A stretch of DNA of 64,000 bases from an uncultured Lachnospiraceae bacterium (GTDB lineage Bacteria; Bacillota; Clostridia; Lachnospirales; Lachnospiraceae), in assembly GCA_910579615.1 (NCBI GenBank), contig CAJTUA010000003.1:62001-126000 (forward strand), in the 5' to 3' direction. Within the stretch, counting starts at the first letter, position 1. Each line of letters opens with the position of its first letter. The translations under genes were made by a program, and so were the position numbers. This document shows, piece by piece, positions 33,829-42,931 of this stretch. The notes beneath the pieces are model-generated. The model was given only the letters and a program-made list of their open reading frames with translations. It was not told where the DNA came from and did no database searches.

Positions 33829-35403
33829 ATGTACAAAATCGGTGAACTTTCAAAACTCAGCAAAATTCCCGTTAAAACCCTGCGCTATTATGATAACGAA
33901 GGGATTTTGCAGCCGGATTCCATCGACCCGCTGACGGGTTACCGTTACTACAACGCAGCAAAATTGTTGGACTGTTACCGCATCGTGGCGCTCAAGGAGC
34001 TTGGCTTTCGCCTGGATGAAATCAAGGGGGCTTTTTCGCTGCCGAAGGAGAAATTCTCGGAGCTGATTCAGGCAAAGCGGCAGGAACTTTGCGAACTTAA
34101 AAAACAGACCGAATACCGGCTGGGCATTCTGGCTGATTTGATTTCGGATTTAAAGGAGGAGGAACCTATGTTTGACATTGTAATAAGAAAGAGCGATGAA
34201 ATACGTTTGGCGTATGTGCGCAAAATTATTTCGGGAAAAGCGGAATGCGATGATATTTTAAATGGGCTATATAACAAAATACCAAAAGAAATCCTTGGCA
34301 GCAGAGCGGTCATTATCGATTATGAAACGGAGTTTGTAAGCGAGAATTTTGATACCGGAATCGGGGTGGAAATCACGGGCACCCTCCCGAAAACCTGTGG
34401 ACTTTCTGAAAAAAGCATTTCCTTTCCGTGCGACACGGCAAATCTTGTGTGCACCGGGGAGGATTGCGAAGGTGCGGTGAGGGCTCTGAATAAATATGTT
34501 TTGAATAATAATTATCAGATTGTTGGCCCGACCTACAAAATTATGTATCCGGATGGCACGGTGGAACTGAAGCTGCCGGTTGTGAAACTGGGTGATTTTG
34601 ACCTGAAATATAATGAAGATATTAACGTGCCTTTTGTCCATGACGAGGAAGCCGTCGGGCATTGGGAAATGGTGGATGTTTTGCCGTGCAGGGAAATGTT
34701 TTCCATGCAGAAACCAAAATCGGCGGCAGGGAAAGGGTTTGTGAAGGAGCTGTATTTCCTGCCGGGCGGTGAGCGGTACTGGTGCTTTGGCTGGACAAAG
34801 GGGCTGCTTTTGTCCGTCTGTGGTTATCCGCACAGAAAAAGCAGAAATAAGTATACAATTGAAAAAATCGAAAATGATACTTATATGTTTGTCGAGTTTA
34901 AAGATAATCATTATTTTTGCGGGGGCAGACCGGAAATATGGGTTTTCCGGAAAACGGATTCAAAGATGTACCGCAAACAGGATATCCGGATGGAGGATGT
35001 GCTCCCGGAATTTCCAGCCGATGATGCATCGGTGCTTGGAAAATGGTGTGTGTGTGATTATGTAAAGGAAATGGATGCTTTTGACCCACAAAGAACAGGC
35101 GGGGTGCTCCCATATGAGGGGCTTTACTGGCGGAGAGCGGAATTTATGGAGGATGGTGTTCTGCAAAATGCATTCCAGGACTCGGAGAGCGGCAGGATAT
35201 CAACAGACCGCCCCGGCATATGGAGCTGGATGAGAGGATATGTTATCTGTCATCCGAGGGCAACCGCAAGCCAGTATGTAATCCACAGGCTTGGGGATAC
35301 GGAATATCTTTTTATCCAGTGGAAAAGCGGGGATTACACGTTTGCGGGCAGAGAGCCGGGCTGGTATGTTTTTCAAAGGGCGAAGGGGAAGCATTCTGCT
35401 TGA
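33829..35403 (+). CDS. MerR regulator with GyrI-like and tandem C-terminal sensor-like domains
   Basis: 524 aa, about twice the length of a usual MerR regulator. Residues 1-70 form the MerR winged helix (YKIGELSKLSKIPVKTLRYY), followed by a dimer coiled coil to about 110. Residues about 115-265 look like a GyrI/BmrR-type ligand-binding domain. The remaining 250 residues contain two related beta-rich segments: one from GHWEMVD to EIWVFRK, one from GKWCVCD to GWYVFQR. Each contains a Trp-rich strand and a FxxWKSGDYTFAGR- or FKDNHYFCGGR-like strand, so they appear to be a lipocalin-like duplication. This suggests sensing of a large ligand or peptide. Confidence 0.85.
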   Translation: MYKIGELSKLSKIPVKTLRYYDNEGILQPDSIDPLTGYRYYNAAKLLDCYRIVALKELGFRLDEIKGAFSLPKEKFSELIQAKRQELCELKKQTEYRLGILADLISDLKEEEPMFDIVIRKSDEIRLAYVRKIISGKAECDDILNGLYNKIPKEILGSRAVIIDYETEFVSENFDTGIGVEITGTLPKTCGLSEKSISFPCDTANLVCTGEDCEGAVRALNKYVLNNNYQIVGPTYKIMYPDGTVELKLPVVKLGDFDLKYNEDINVPFVHDEEAVGHWEMVDVLPCREMFSMQKPKSAAGKGFVKELYFLPGGERYWCFGWTKGLLLSVCGYPHRKSRNKYTIEKIENDTYMFVEFKDNHYFCGGRPEIWVFRKTDSKMYRKQDIRMEDVLPEFPADDASVLGKWCVCDYVKEMDAFDPQRTGGVLPYEGLYWRRAEFMEDGVLQNAFQDSESGRISTDRPGIWSWMRGYVICHPRATASQYVIHRLGDTEYLFIQWKSGDYTFAGREPGWYVFQRAKGKHSA

Positions 35404-35690
35404 CAATATTTACTGATAAAGGTACAATGATAAAAGAAAAAATATAGGAAGGCATTGTCCATGCCTGTGTCTGTTTTGGTTCCGGCGAGAGCGAATATGT
35501 CACTGGCAGGGAAATTCTTATTTTCTTGTGGTTGTTGGATGGGAATAATTCAAATTATTGGCAGTTTTTGTTTTGCAGGACGCCCTTTTCAGAATTGTGT
35601 TCCCATTCATATGAAACTGGGAAGTACACTGCGGATAGCAGACCAACTGTTTATAGCCAGATAAATGAAATGGGAGTTGGAGGCGTTGTT
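35404..35690 (+). other. spacer with uncertain coding remnant
   Basis: An open frame without a good start runs from about 35446 into the next gene (GSGESEYVTGREILIFLW, then SNYWQFLFCRTPFSEL). It may be the decayed front of the downstream gene or chance. No promoter or repeat was recognised. Confidence 0.35.
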
Positions 35691-36116
35691 TTGGAGAAAT
35701 TGTTGGCTTATGCAATTTTGTGTAATGGGGAATTCATAACGGAAAACGCGTATAGGAAACGGCTTGATGAATTATTTCTCAACAACCCCGAAAACGATGA
35801 TTTGCTCTATTTGGAATGGGAAACGGATGTAAAAAAAGCGATTGCTTATGTGAGGGCGCATATGGATTGCGGAAATCTTGACCTTGAACGGTTTGGCAGA
35901 ATTTTAATGAGCGAATTAAAAGTCGTTTATGAAAATTGTTTGGATATAAAATATTTTGCGGCTCGAATGTACCGCTTATGGGAAAGCCTTCCCGGGAACA
36001 TTCAGAACATAGAACCATTTTGGACTCTGAACTATGCGGATGACCCTCTGTCATGGGGAGATGAAGAACAGACCAGAAATATTTATGAGTGTATGTTTGG
36101 TTACTATAAGGATTGA
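35691..36116 (+). CDS. uncharacterised small protein
   Basis: 141 aa if started at the TTG at 35691, which has GGAGG at about 9 nt; the open frame extends further upstream without a good start. It is acidic and helical (VKKAIAYVRAHMDCGNLDLE, IKYFAARMYRLWESLPGNI) with no membrane segment. It may belong to the colicin-immunity/SMI1-like small acidic proteins, but I cannot assign it. Confidence 0.5.
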   Translation: MEKLLAYAILCNGEFITENAYRKRLDELFLNNPENDDLLYLEWETDVKKAIAYVRAHMDCGNLDLERFGRILMSELKVVYENCLDIKYFAARMYRLWESLPGNIQNIEPFWTLNYADDPLSWGDEEQTRNIYECMFGYYKD

Positions 36117-36168
36117 TAATATAACAATTCCAATGTAAGAATAGTTAGTGTGCAAAGGGTTTATTTTT

Positions 36169-36202
36169 GGCTTGATTTCCGGAATCGGACGGAAATCAAG
36201 CC
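36169..36202. terminator. hairpin after the small-protein gene
   Basis: GGCTTGATTTCC and GGAAATCAAGCC are perfect 12-bp arms around a 10-nt loop. No strong T-run follows, so it may be a structural boundary element or a weak terminator. Confidence 0.45.
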
Positions 36203-36370
36203 AAAATTCAGGAAGAACTTATGCGTACATACAAGATAAGTAATTGCGAAACAAGTTCAAAATCTTGATTCCAATAGGGCAAAGGTCCGGTTGAGCCGGG
36301 CTTACAGGAGGTGGATGTGGATAACAAGGATTTTAAGACATGAAAACAAAGCAGATAAGGATATCTGCCC

Positions 36371-36646
36371 GTGAAACGGTATGCGGTATGTAAGGTTATG
36401 CAATCAGGGGTTTTAACTGCGGATATATTGATGCCTGTGCAGTTTATCAGCCACCATTACAGTAATAAGCTGGGCAAGAAGCGAGTGAGCCTTGTGGTCT
36501 ATCCCAGCACATACAGCGATTTACAGAAAATTGCCTATGTTGACCGTCAGAGCGTGAGTGATATTGTGTCGGAGTTGATTGCGCAGTATGTAGCCGACAA
36601 CGCTGGAAAACTGAAAGAATACGAGAAAATTAAACCTGATAAATAA
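36371..36646 (+). CDS. ribbon-helix-helix-like small protein of mobile-element type
   Basis: Up to 91 aa; the true start is uncertain (GTG at 36371 or a later ATG). The core KKRVSLVVYPSTYSDLQKIA followed by SVSDIVSELIAQYV has the strand-helix-helix pattern of CopG/Arc-like DNA-binding proteins found on plasmids and integrative elements. An AT-rich inverted repeat lies just after its stop, a plausible operator. With the next small genes it forms a remnant of an integrated element. Confidence 0.6.
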   Translation: MKRYAVCKVMQSGVLTADILMPVQFISHHYSNKLGKKRVSLVVYPSTYSDLQKIAYVDRQSVSDIVSELIAQYVADNAGKLKEYEKIKPDK

Positions 36647-36653
36647 CAGGCAT

Positions 36654-36695
36654 AAGTTATATAATAGTGCGTATATTATTGGCATTATATAACTT
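36654..36695. promoter_or_regulatory. AT-rich inverted repeat, possible operator
   Basis: AAGTTATATAAT and ATTATATAACTT are perfect 12-bp arms around an 18-nt spacer, with a further TTATATAATAG copy at the right edge. It sits between the ribbon-helix-helix-like gene and the next gene. Confidence 0.5.
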
Positions 36696-36732
36696 ATATA
36701 ATAGCAATAAAAGGGAAAAGCGAGGTGCGGCG

Positions 36733-37093
36733 GTGCATACAGTAATCAAGGGTACAAGTACAATAGAGCAATACAAGAAACTTAAAGCACTTATGGAGCA
36801 GAGAGCCAAAGAACATTATGAGAGCCACAAGAACGCCTTTGAAAATTGGCAAGAGGGCGATATAGCTAAGATATGGATAGACGGGCAAGGAAGAATGGGA
36901 AACAGAGCAACGGGAACAGCTTGAATGTGAGCAAGAAGAATTAAAATACTGTAAAGAACAGATTGCCGAGTATTGGGAAGAATATTCGAGCATGAATAAA
37001 AGCTGCCAGCAAGGCACATTTGATGAAGAATGGGCGAAAGTCCTTGCATGGCGGCAGGAGTATCAGAAAATTTTAGAGGAAGAAACCGAATAA
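36733..37093 (+). pseudogene. frameshifted small gene of mobile-element type
   Basis: From a GTG start the protein reads GTSTIEQYKKLKALMEQRAK and then FENWQEGDIAKIWIDGQG, and stops at 36924 after a low-complexity tail. From about 36885 the +1 frame continues with strong coding character (EEWETEQREQLECEQEEL, then EEYSSMNKSCQQGTFDEEW) to a TAA at 37091-37093, but has no start of its own. A one-base loss near 36880-36900 is the simplest reading. Confidence 0.5.
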
Positions 37094-37127
37094 ATTTCTC
37101 ACCGTGAGAAAGAAAGGAAAAAGAGTG

Positions 37128-37271
37128 ATGAAAAAGAAAAATGTAGGGTTTGCGCTTCTCTTAATAGGGAATATTTTTGCGGCACCTGCCGATACAATCT
37201 TGTGGTATATAGGGGTAACAATAGGACTTGTTGGATTGATATTGGTTTGTTTTTCAAAAGAAGAAAATTAA
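37128..37271 (+). CDS. 47-aa two-helix membrane peptide
   Basis: The ATG at 37128 has AAAGGAAAAAG before it. The product has a KKK opening followed by two hydrophobic segments (VGFALLLIGNIFA; WYIGVTIGLVGLILVCF) and a short charged tail. Peptides of this type are common on Clostridia mobile elements. The function is unknown. Confidence 0.6.
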   Translation: MKKKNVGFALLLIGNIFAAPADTILWYIGVTIGLVGLILVCFSKEEN

Positions 37272-37311
37272 AAAAAGAAGGTATGAGAATATCCTCTTTT
37301 TTTAATCCCTT

Positions 37312-38049
37312 TTAGTAATTAAATGACGTATATGCAGGAGAAGCTTTTTTAATTCCTGAAGCAAATCCAACACTCATACTAATTTCTTTTCCTCTTGAAA
37401 AAGAAACGTCAACAGAACTTGCTGTTATAATAACGTGACCGTAGGAAGCACAGACATTTGCACTTCCAGATGAATTTGCTTTATAGACTTTAGCAACGAG
37501 AGTTACTTCATCTTGTCTATCAAACAATAATAGGTCGACATCATGCGCTACTCCTTCTTCGGCGGAAACATCGTTTCGAGTAAGGGCATCAAAGTTAAAA
37601 AATGGCAATCCATTATAATCTTTAGTGTAAGTGTAGCCATAGTCATCGTAAAGAGTGAAATCATCAGACCATGAAATTCCAATACAATCGGTAAACTCAT
37701 ATAGAGGATTAACAAGCCATTCGCCTGTAGCAACGAATTTGAAAGCATCTCCGTAAACTCCGTCTGCTGCCATTTGTGATGAACTAAGACGAGTAGCTGT
37801 AACGGTGAGTTTGAAGTCGGAGGTAGGCATTACTGCTCGTGAGGTGCTTCCTGTTTCTAAATCGTAGTAAGTGGTAGAAGCGAATACAAGTGTACCATCA
37901 TCATTTTGAAGTTCTAGCTTTGTACTTTCAGGGAGATTGTCAACGACGGATTGTTGAATACTTTGGTCTACGGTAATGCCGGTATCTATAGTATAAGTAT
38001 TTGCGTCAGATTCAGCGGCAAAAGCGGTTGCAGACATTCCCATAACCAT
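37312..38049 (-). pseudogene. secreted protein gene that lost its 5' end
   Basis: The mature part (from about AAESDANTYTIDTG) is an intact-looking extracellular protein rich in Thr/Ser/Tyr with no known domain. The signal peptide is cut: in frame before MVMGMSATAFAAE are only LAAV and then a TAG, so the basic n-region and much of the hydrophobic core are gone. A transposase fragment lies just upstream, which suggests that an insertion event removed the start. Translation from 38049 would give a poorly exported product. Confidence 0.65.
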
Positions 38050-38141
38050 AACTGCGGCGAGCTAGTTCTGAAGTTTTGCGCTTTCAAAATTTGGAAGGGA
38101 CTTTTTGGGCTTTTTTAGCCTTTTACTAAACCATGCAGTTT

Positions 38142-38276
38142 TTAACTATAACTAGCACAACAGGTTAAGTTAATGGTATTTTCGAGAAGTTCAAGGAACG
38201 TATATTTATCGTTATCAAATTTATTTTGACAATCGGTAAAAATATCTTTGAAAGAGAGCTGTTTATATGTTATCAT
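38142..38276 (-). pseudogene. transposase N-terminal fragment
   Basis: The ATG at 38276 has GGAGAT upstream, and the protein starts MITYKQLSFKDIFTDCQ, the N-terminus of a transposase type common in Lachnospiraceae (IS1182-like by eye). Homology stops after about 35 residues (LLENTINL), where the sequence runs into the truncated secreted gene. Upstream spacer palindromes may belong to the element end. Confidence 0.65.
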
Positions 38277-38550
38277 GTAAATACATCTCCTTTTGGTGGA
38301 TAGTTTTTGGACAACTCTATTATACCATGTCCTTCGGACATGCTGCCCCCGGCGGATGCACACGATTCGCCACGGAAATTGTTCTCCTAACGTCGGACGG
38401 CGAATCGGCGCTGGTATAATATCTGGCGATATTATACCATAAACCATTGAGGAGATGTTTTATTTTTTAGAAAAAGAACCTCATATTTATGCGAGGTTCA
38501 GGGTTTCGCAATCACCTAGTACATACAAGAGTTTGAAAGGAGTTTGCAGC
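38277..38550. other. palindrome-rich spacer
   Basis: This stretch has no gene. It holds CATGTCC/GGACATG (38325-38341 region), the perfect palindrome GGTATAATATC/GATATTATACC (38413-38438, 4-nt loop) and GAACCTC/GAGGTTC (about 38473-38496). The GGTATAAT word occurs twice. These may be insertion-sequence end structures and a terminator. Confidence 0.5.
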
Positions 38551-39639
38551 ATGGAAACATCCGCACAGCGTTCCGCCAGGCACTGTATGGCGATGCTCGC
38601 GCCGTTTGAGGCGTCCGACCCTAAAAACCGTGAGGGGCAGGAACAGTTTTACCGCTTGATGTACTCCATTTACGAAGGGATGTATACCGAGCCGGAGGCA
38701 TGGTTTGTTTTCCCGGCTCCCTATGAGGAATATATAAAAAAGAGGAAGGTGCGCGCGGCAGAGCAGAAAAAGGAGAAGGAGCATTCCAATGATTCCAGGG
38801 AGAGCACGCTGCGCAATACTTTCCAGCAAGCGATACAGTTTTATGCCATGTATTTTTATAATCTTGGCTTACAGGCGGAGCAGGTGGACAAGTCATCCGG
38901 AGCACTTCTGATTTCCTCTAAGGCTTACGCGGATGTACTGCAAAAGCTTGGCAGGCTGCACGAGTCAAAGTACAATGCGCAAAGATACGGAGTATTGGAA
39001 AAGCTTGGCATCCGCGTGCAGGAAGATGGCGGCATGGTGCGTGTTTTCCATGAGCGAGAACCTTACATGATGCAGGGGCTTATGTATCTGTGCAAAGCGC
39101 CGGAGAGCAAATATAAATGGATGAATTTCCTGCGTCTTGACTATAAAAATGCCTATTGTCCGATTCCGGCGGTGGCGGATATCTGCAGGACGCTGCCCGC
39201 GGAATATGCCGCGATAGTGGGGCGGCTAGAAGATGAATTCGCGGGCAGAAAAGTGAAGGTGCAGATAAAACCGCTGCGTGGGATTGTGTCGGATTTTTGC
39301 TGGAAAGTTCTGTACACATATAAGGGAAGCGGCATCTGTGGATTTTATGCCGACAATGAATCGTTTATGCTCTGCATCCATTTTAACCATTTTTCAAATA
39401 TCACGGCATTTGCGAGTGCTTTGTACGAAGAAGACCGCGAACTTTTTACATGGTTTCGGGCGCAGTTCCCGGAGCGGCTGTGCAAATGCCCGAATAACCG
39501 GAGGGTTTCCTTTGCGGGGGAGGCGCGGCGGATTTGCGGACTGTGCAGCAGGGCGGAGATTGTGAATCCGACGCCGGAGGATGTTGACCGGGCGCTTACC
39601 GTTTTGAGGATGTTTCGGGGCAATGACGGCGTTTTTTGA
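38551..39639 (+). CDS. uncharacterised protein, 362 aa
   Basis: Started at the ATG at 38551, with GAAAGGAG upstream. A helical N-terminal part includes a charged stretch (IKKRKVRAAEQKKEKEHSND) and QFYAMYFYNLGLQAEQVDKS. The C-terminal 120 residues (VKVQIKPLRGIVSDFCWKVL onwards) have a Cys cluster at the end (CKCPNNRR and ICGLCSRAE) that may bind zinc. No known domain is recognised and no partner is evident. Confidence 0.7.
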   Translation: METSAQRSARHCMAMLAPFEASDPKNREGQEQFYRLMYSIYEGMYTEPEAWFVFPAPYEEYIKKRKVRAAEQKKEKEHSNDSRESTLRNTFQQAIQFYAMYFYNLGLQAEQVDKSSGALLISSKAYADVLQKLGRLHESKYNAQRYGVLEKLGIRVQEDGGMVRVFHEREPYMMQGLMYLCKAPESKYKWMNFLRLDYKNAYCPIPAVADICRTLPAEYAAIVGRLEDEFAGRKVKVQIKPLRGIVSDFCWKVLYTYKGSGICGFYADNESFMLCIHFNHFSNITAFASALYEEDRELFTWFRAQFPERLCKCPNNRRVSFAGEARRICGLCSRAEIVNPTPEDVDRALTVLRMFRGNDGVF

Positions 39640-39819
39640 GGAAGATTTTATTATGCGGATGAAAAAGGAAATGGTGGATGCCGGGGATAAATGAGGCAGA
39701 GAATGAGCTTTTGGGGAGGACAGAGGCGTTTGTGGTGGGATTGCAGGCGCAGTAAAATTTATAAGGATTTTTACGATATTAATTTGTGCAAGAATAGAAA
39801 GATAAAAAGGAATCGAAAA

Positions 39820-40443
39820 ATGATGGAAATTGATTTTATCAAAGCGGACACGGAAAAATACTTGGAATTTGCAAAGGATGTTTACATGGAGGCATTCCCG
39901 GAAAATGAGCGGAAGCCGTTTTCTATGTTGGTGGACGGGCAGGAAAAGGGGAATGTGGAGATTTTGATAGGGAATCTGTGCAGGGATGATTTGCCGTATC
40001 CGAACGGGTCCGGGATGACGGCGGAATTTAAAGATGAAGGGGCGGGGGAGGTTTGCCCGGCCGCGCTGATTGTTTTGGCAAAGCATGCCGATGTAATACT
40101 CTTAGACTATTTCGCGGTAAGGGAAGGATTTCGCGGGCGGGGCGTTGGCGCAGATATTTTGCGGAAATTGCAGGAGCGGTGTAAGGGGAAACGGCTTTTG
40201 CTGGAAATTGAGAGCACGAAGGTGGAAGCGGAAAATTTAGCGCAGAGGCTTTCACGCAAGAGGTTTTACGAGCGCTGCGGGATGCGGTGTATGGATTATT
40301 CGGTGGATGTACTTGGCGTTGCGATGGAAGTGCTCACGTTTGGGTGCGAGGTTGGTTTTGCAGAGTACCGGGTCGTTTATGAGGAAGTCTATGGGGCAGA
40401 GATTGGGGCGCAGGTACGGCTTGCCGGGAAAGAGATAAGATAG
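39820..40443 (+). CDS. GNAT family N-acetyltransferase
   Basis: 207 aa from the first of two adjacent ATGs at 39820, after an AAAGGA site. The acetyl-CoA loop FRGRGVGADILRKLQ lies at the centre, followed by LLLEIES, AQRLSRKRFYERCGM and a C-terminal extension of about 50 residues beyond the core. The acceptor is unknown. The amidohydrolase gene starts 31 bp downstream on the same strand. Confidence 0.87.
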   Translation: MMEIDFIKADTEKYLEFAKDVYMEAFPENERKPFSMLVDGQEKGNVEILIGNLCRDDLPYPNGSGMTAEFKDEGAGEVCPAALIVLAKHADVILLDYFAVREGFRGRGVGADILRKLQERCKGKRLLLEIESTKVEAENLAQRLSRKRFYERCGMRCMDYSVDVLGVAMEVLTFGCEVGFAEYRVVYEEVYGAEIGAQVRLAGKEIR

Positions 40444-40474
40444 GGGAAATTTGTAAATAAAGGAGGACAAAAAA

Positions 40475-41626
40475 ATGCTTTGTGTAAAAAATGGTTTCAT
40501 CCATGACGCAATCCACGAGGAGGCATTCGTGGCGGACATTCTCGTGGAAAACGGGAAAATTGCGGCAATCGGGGAGAATCTAAAGGGAAAAGAAGGCGCG
40601 CGCGTAATGGATGCAAAAGGGCTCCATGTGTACCCGGGCTTTGTGGAGGCGCACGGACATATTGGCCTGGATGGATACGGCATTGGCTATGAGGGGATGG
40701 ATTACAATGAGATGAATGATATTATCAGCCCTCAGATGCGTGGGATTGACGGCATCAAGCCCCTTGACCCGGCGTTTGCACATGCGGCGGCAGCGGGTGT
40801 CACCTGCGTCTGCGTAGGACCGGGCAGTGCGAATGTCCTTGGGGGTACCTTTACCACGATAAAAACAGTGGGGAAGCGCGTGGAGAATATGCTTGTGCGC
40901 GATGCGGTTGCCATGAAATGTGCATTCGGCGAAAACCCGAAACGGGTGTACCGCGACAAGAAGGATTCCAGCCGCATGACGACCGCGGCATTGCTGCGGG
41001 AGGCATTGTTCAAGGCGAGGGAATACATGGAGAAAAAAGAGGCGGCAGGGGAGGATATTTCCAAACGGCCTGCCTTTGATATGAAATGGGAAGCGCTGAT
41101 TCCGGTGCTGAAACGGGAAATCCCATTGAAGGCGCACACGCACGCAGCGGAGGATATTTTTACAGCGCTGCGCATTGCGAAGGAATTTGATGTGAGAATT
41201 ACGTTGGAGCATGTGACGGAAGGGCATTTAATTGTGGAAGAACTGGCAAAGGAAAATGTGCCTTTGGCTGTGGGACCAACGCTGACGAGCGCGTCCAAAT
41301 TTGAGCTGCGCAACAAGAGTTGGACAACGCCGGGCGTATTGGCGGCAGCAGGCTGCCAAGTCTCCATCATCACGGATTCCCCAGTGATTCCACAGGAATA
41401 TCTTCCGCTCTGCGCAGGTCTGGCGGTTCATGCGGGCATGGACCCGTTCGCAGCATTGCAGGCAATCACCATCAATCCGGCAAAACATGCGGGGATTGCG
41501 GACAGGGTCGGCTCCCTTGAAGTCGGCAAGGACGCGGACATGGTGATTATGGACGGATGCCCGTTTGAAGTCTCCACAGAAGTGAAATATGTGCTGGTTG
41601 ACGGGGAAGCGGTGCACTGCCCATAA
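40475..41626 (+). CDS. amidohydrolase family enzyme
   Basis: 383 aa; GGAGGACAAAAAA precedes the ATG. It has the metal-dependent hydrolase layout: N-terminal beta segment, HxH in GFVEAHGHIGLDG, further His ligands in KAHTHAAEDI and LEHVTEGH, the Asp in SIITDSPVIPQ, and the C-terminal VGSLEVGKDADMVIMDG. It resembles imidazolonepropionase/adenosine-deaminase-like amidohydrolases of unknown specificity that hydrolyse ring or amide C-N bonds. It is probably cotranscribed with the GNAT gene upstream. Confidence 0.9.
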   Translation: MLCVKNGFIHDAIHEEAFVADILVENGKIAAIGENLKGKEGARVMDAKGLHVYPGFVEAHGHIGLDGYGIGYEGMDYNEMNDIISPQMRGIDGIKPLDPAFAHAAAAGVTCVCVGPGSANVLGGTFTTIKTVGKRVENMLVRDAVAMKCAFGENPKRVYRDKKDSSRMTTAALLREALFKAREYMEKKEAAGEDISKRPAFDMKWEALIPVLKREIPLKAHTHAAEDIFTALRIAKEFDVRITLEHVTEGHLIVEELAKENVPLAVGPTLTSASKFELRNKSWTTPGVLAAAGCQVSIITDSPVIPQEYLPLCAGLAVHAGMDPFAALQAITINPAKHAGIADRVGSLEVGKDADMVIMDGCPFEVSTEVKYVLVDGEAVHCP

Positions 41627-41760
41627 CGGCGCAAACGGTAGCCCACAATATAAATGAAAAAATGAAGTGATGAAAAATGGAATTGTCTTGCACCACATTG
41701 TTTTTTTTGCAGGGCAGGGCGCGTCGGAAGCTGCTATAATTCAAATGGAACTTAAAATTA

Positions 41761-41850
41761 GTATATGCCCTCTACAGCACCGGGGAATTTTTGGAATGAA
41801 ACGGACAAAAATTTTCCGCTGCGTCCTGGGAGAGCGCGTAAAAAACGAAA
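41761..41850 (+). repeat. nested double-hairpin element, copy A
   Basis: This carries the inner stem GGGGAATTTTTG/CAAAAATTTTCC around a loop with GAAACGGA. The flanks start with GTATATGCCC as in copy B (48778), but the outer stem is worn. It lies immediately before the AraC gene, on the same strand. The same architecture occurs at 45961-46160 and 48778-48867. Confidence 0.6.
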
Positions 41851-41867
41851 AACAGGAGGTACCGGAG

Positions 41868-42794
41868 ATGGAATGGTTAGAAAAAATGAACGACGCCCTG
41901 CGCTATATAGAAGAAAATTTGGAAAACGGTATTGATTACCGCATGGCGGCGCAGATTGCATGTTCTTCCCTGACAAGATTTCAGAAAATGTTCACCTTTG
42001 TGACGGATATTACCATAGGGGATTATGTGCGTTACCGGAAAATGACGTTGGCAGCACAGGAATTGAAAGAAACGGATATAAAAGTAATTGACCTGGCTGC
42101 AAAATACGGGTATGATTCGCCGGATGCGTTTACAAGGGCGTTCCGGGCTTTTCATGGAATATCCCCTTCCGATGCCCGGAACAATGGAAAAACAAGGGAG
42201 TATCCGCCGATTAGCTTTCAAATCAGCGTTCAGGAGGGGGATACAATGCTGGGCGGAAAAACGTTGATTCGTATGGAGCAGCTGCATTGCCGTGCGGTGG
42301 AATTCCGGGTGAATTGCATGGAACCGGAGAAGCACGCATGGAATTTGATGCGCGAATGGGTTCTGAAAAACCTCCGTGATTATGAGGTGCGCCGATATAT
42401 TGGCTACGCGCCGTGCGGGCACCATCCGGAAGGAGAGGGGGAAAATGTGCATGAATATTGTGCGCTGTTTCTTCTCCATGACGATGAGGGAAAGGATGGG
42501 GAATATTTTGGTGCAAAGGTGGTAGATGCACCCAGAGGCGTGTTCCTTGTAGGCGATGTGGTTCTCAATGAGTATTTTGAGGACTGCACCATCGACATTG
42601 GTCTGTCCATGAAAAATGCGTCACAGACAATCTATGAATGTATGAAAAACATGGGCGGTTATGAACTGGATTTTGACGGGCGCACATATCTTGAGGAACA
42701 TTTTTTTAAGAAGGAGTGGTTTACTGCGGATTGCCACGAGGCGATTTTGCCGGAATATAGATTTTGGCTGCCGATAAAAAAGCAGTCGGTGTAA
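41868..42794 (+). CDS. AraC-family regulator with GyrI-like effector domain
   Basis: 308 aa from the ATG at 41868 (GGAGGT upstream). Two helix-turn-helices fill residues 1-105 (YRMAAQIACSSLTRFQKMF; VIDLAAKYGYDSPDAFTRAF), placed N-terminally as in SoxS/Rob. A GyrI-like domain (about 120-305) follows, as in Rob and SbmC-type proteins that bind small toxic or drug-like molecules. This suggests control of drug or stress genes. The longer open frame upstream covers the structured element and is not coding. Confidence 0.92.
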   Translation: MEWLEKMNDALRYIEENLENGIDYRMAAQIACSSLTRFQKMFTFVTDITIGDYVRYRKMTLAAQELKETDIKVIDLAAKYGYDSPDAFTRAFRAFHGISPSDARNNGKTREYPPISFQISVQEGDTMLGGKTLIRMEQLHCRAVEFRVNCMEPEKHAWNLMREWVLKNLRDYEVRRYIGYAPCGHHPEGEGENVHEYCALFLLHDDEGKDGEYFGAKVVDAPRGVFLVGDVVLNEYFEDCTIDIGLSMKNASQTIYECMKNMGGYELDFDGRTYLEEHFFKKEWFTADCHEAILPEYRFWLPIKKQSV

Positions 42795-42834
42795 AATGAA
42801 TAAAATGTGAGTTTTTGAATCGGACTGTAACAGA

Positions 42835-42870
42835 AAGGACGCGGTTTTTTGGGAATAAATCCGCGTCCTT
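42835..42870. terminator. bidirectional terminator between AraC and nifU genes
   Basis: AAGGACGCGG and CCGCGTCCTT are perfect 10-bp arms around a 16-nt loop. It lies between the convergent AraC-type gene and the nifU gene. Confidence 0.65.
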
Positions 42871-42931
42871 CCCAACATAGGCAACCCAGGAACCGAATCT
42901 GTAATTTTTTGGCACAGGCAATCGGAAAGTA

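Noticed and set aside
40732..41373. 213-aa minus-strand open frame
   Set aside because: It is a shadow antisense to the amidohydrolase gene, with no family features.
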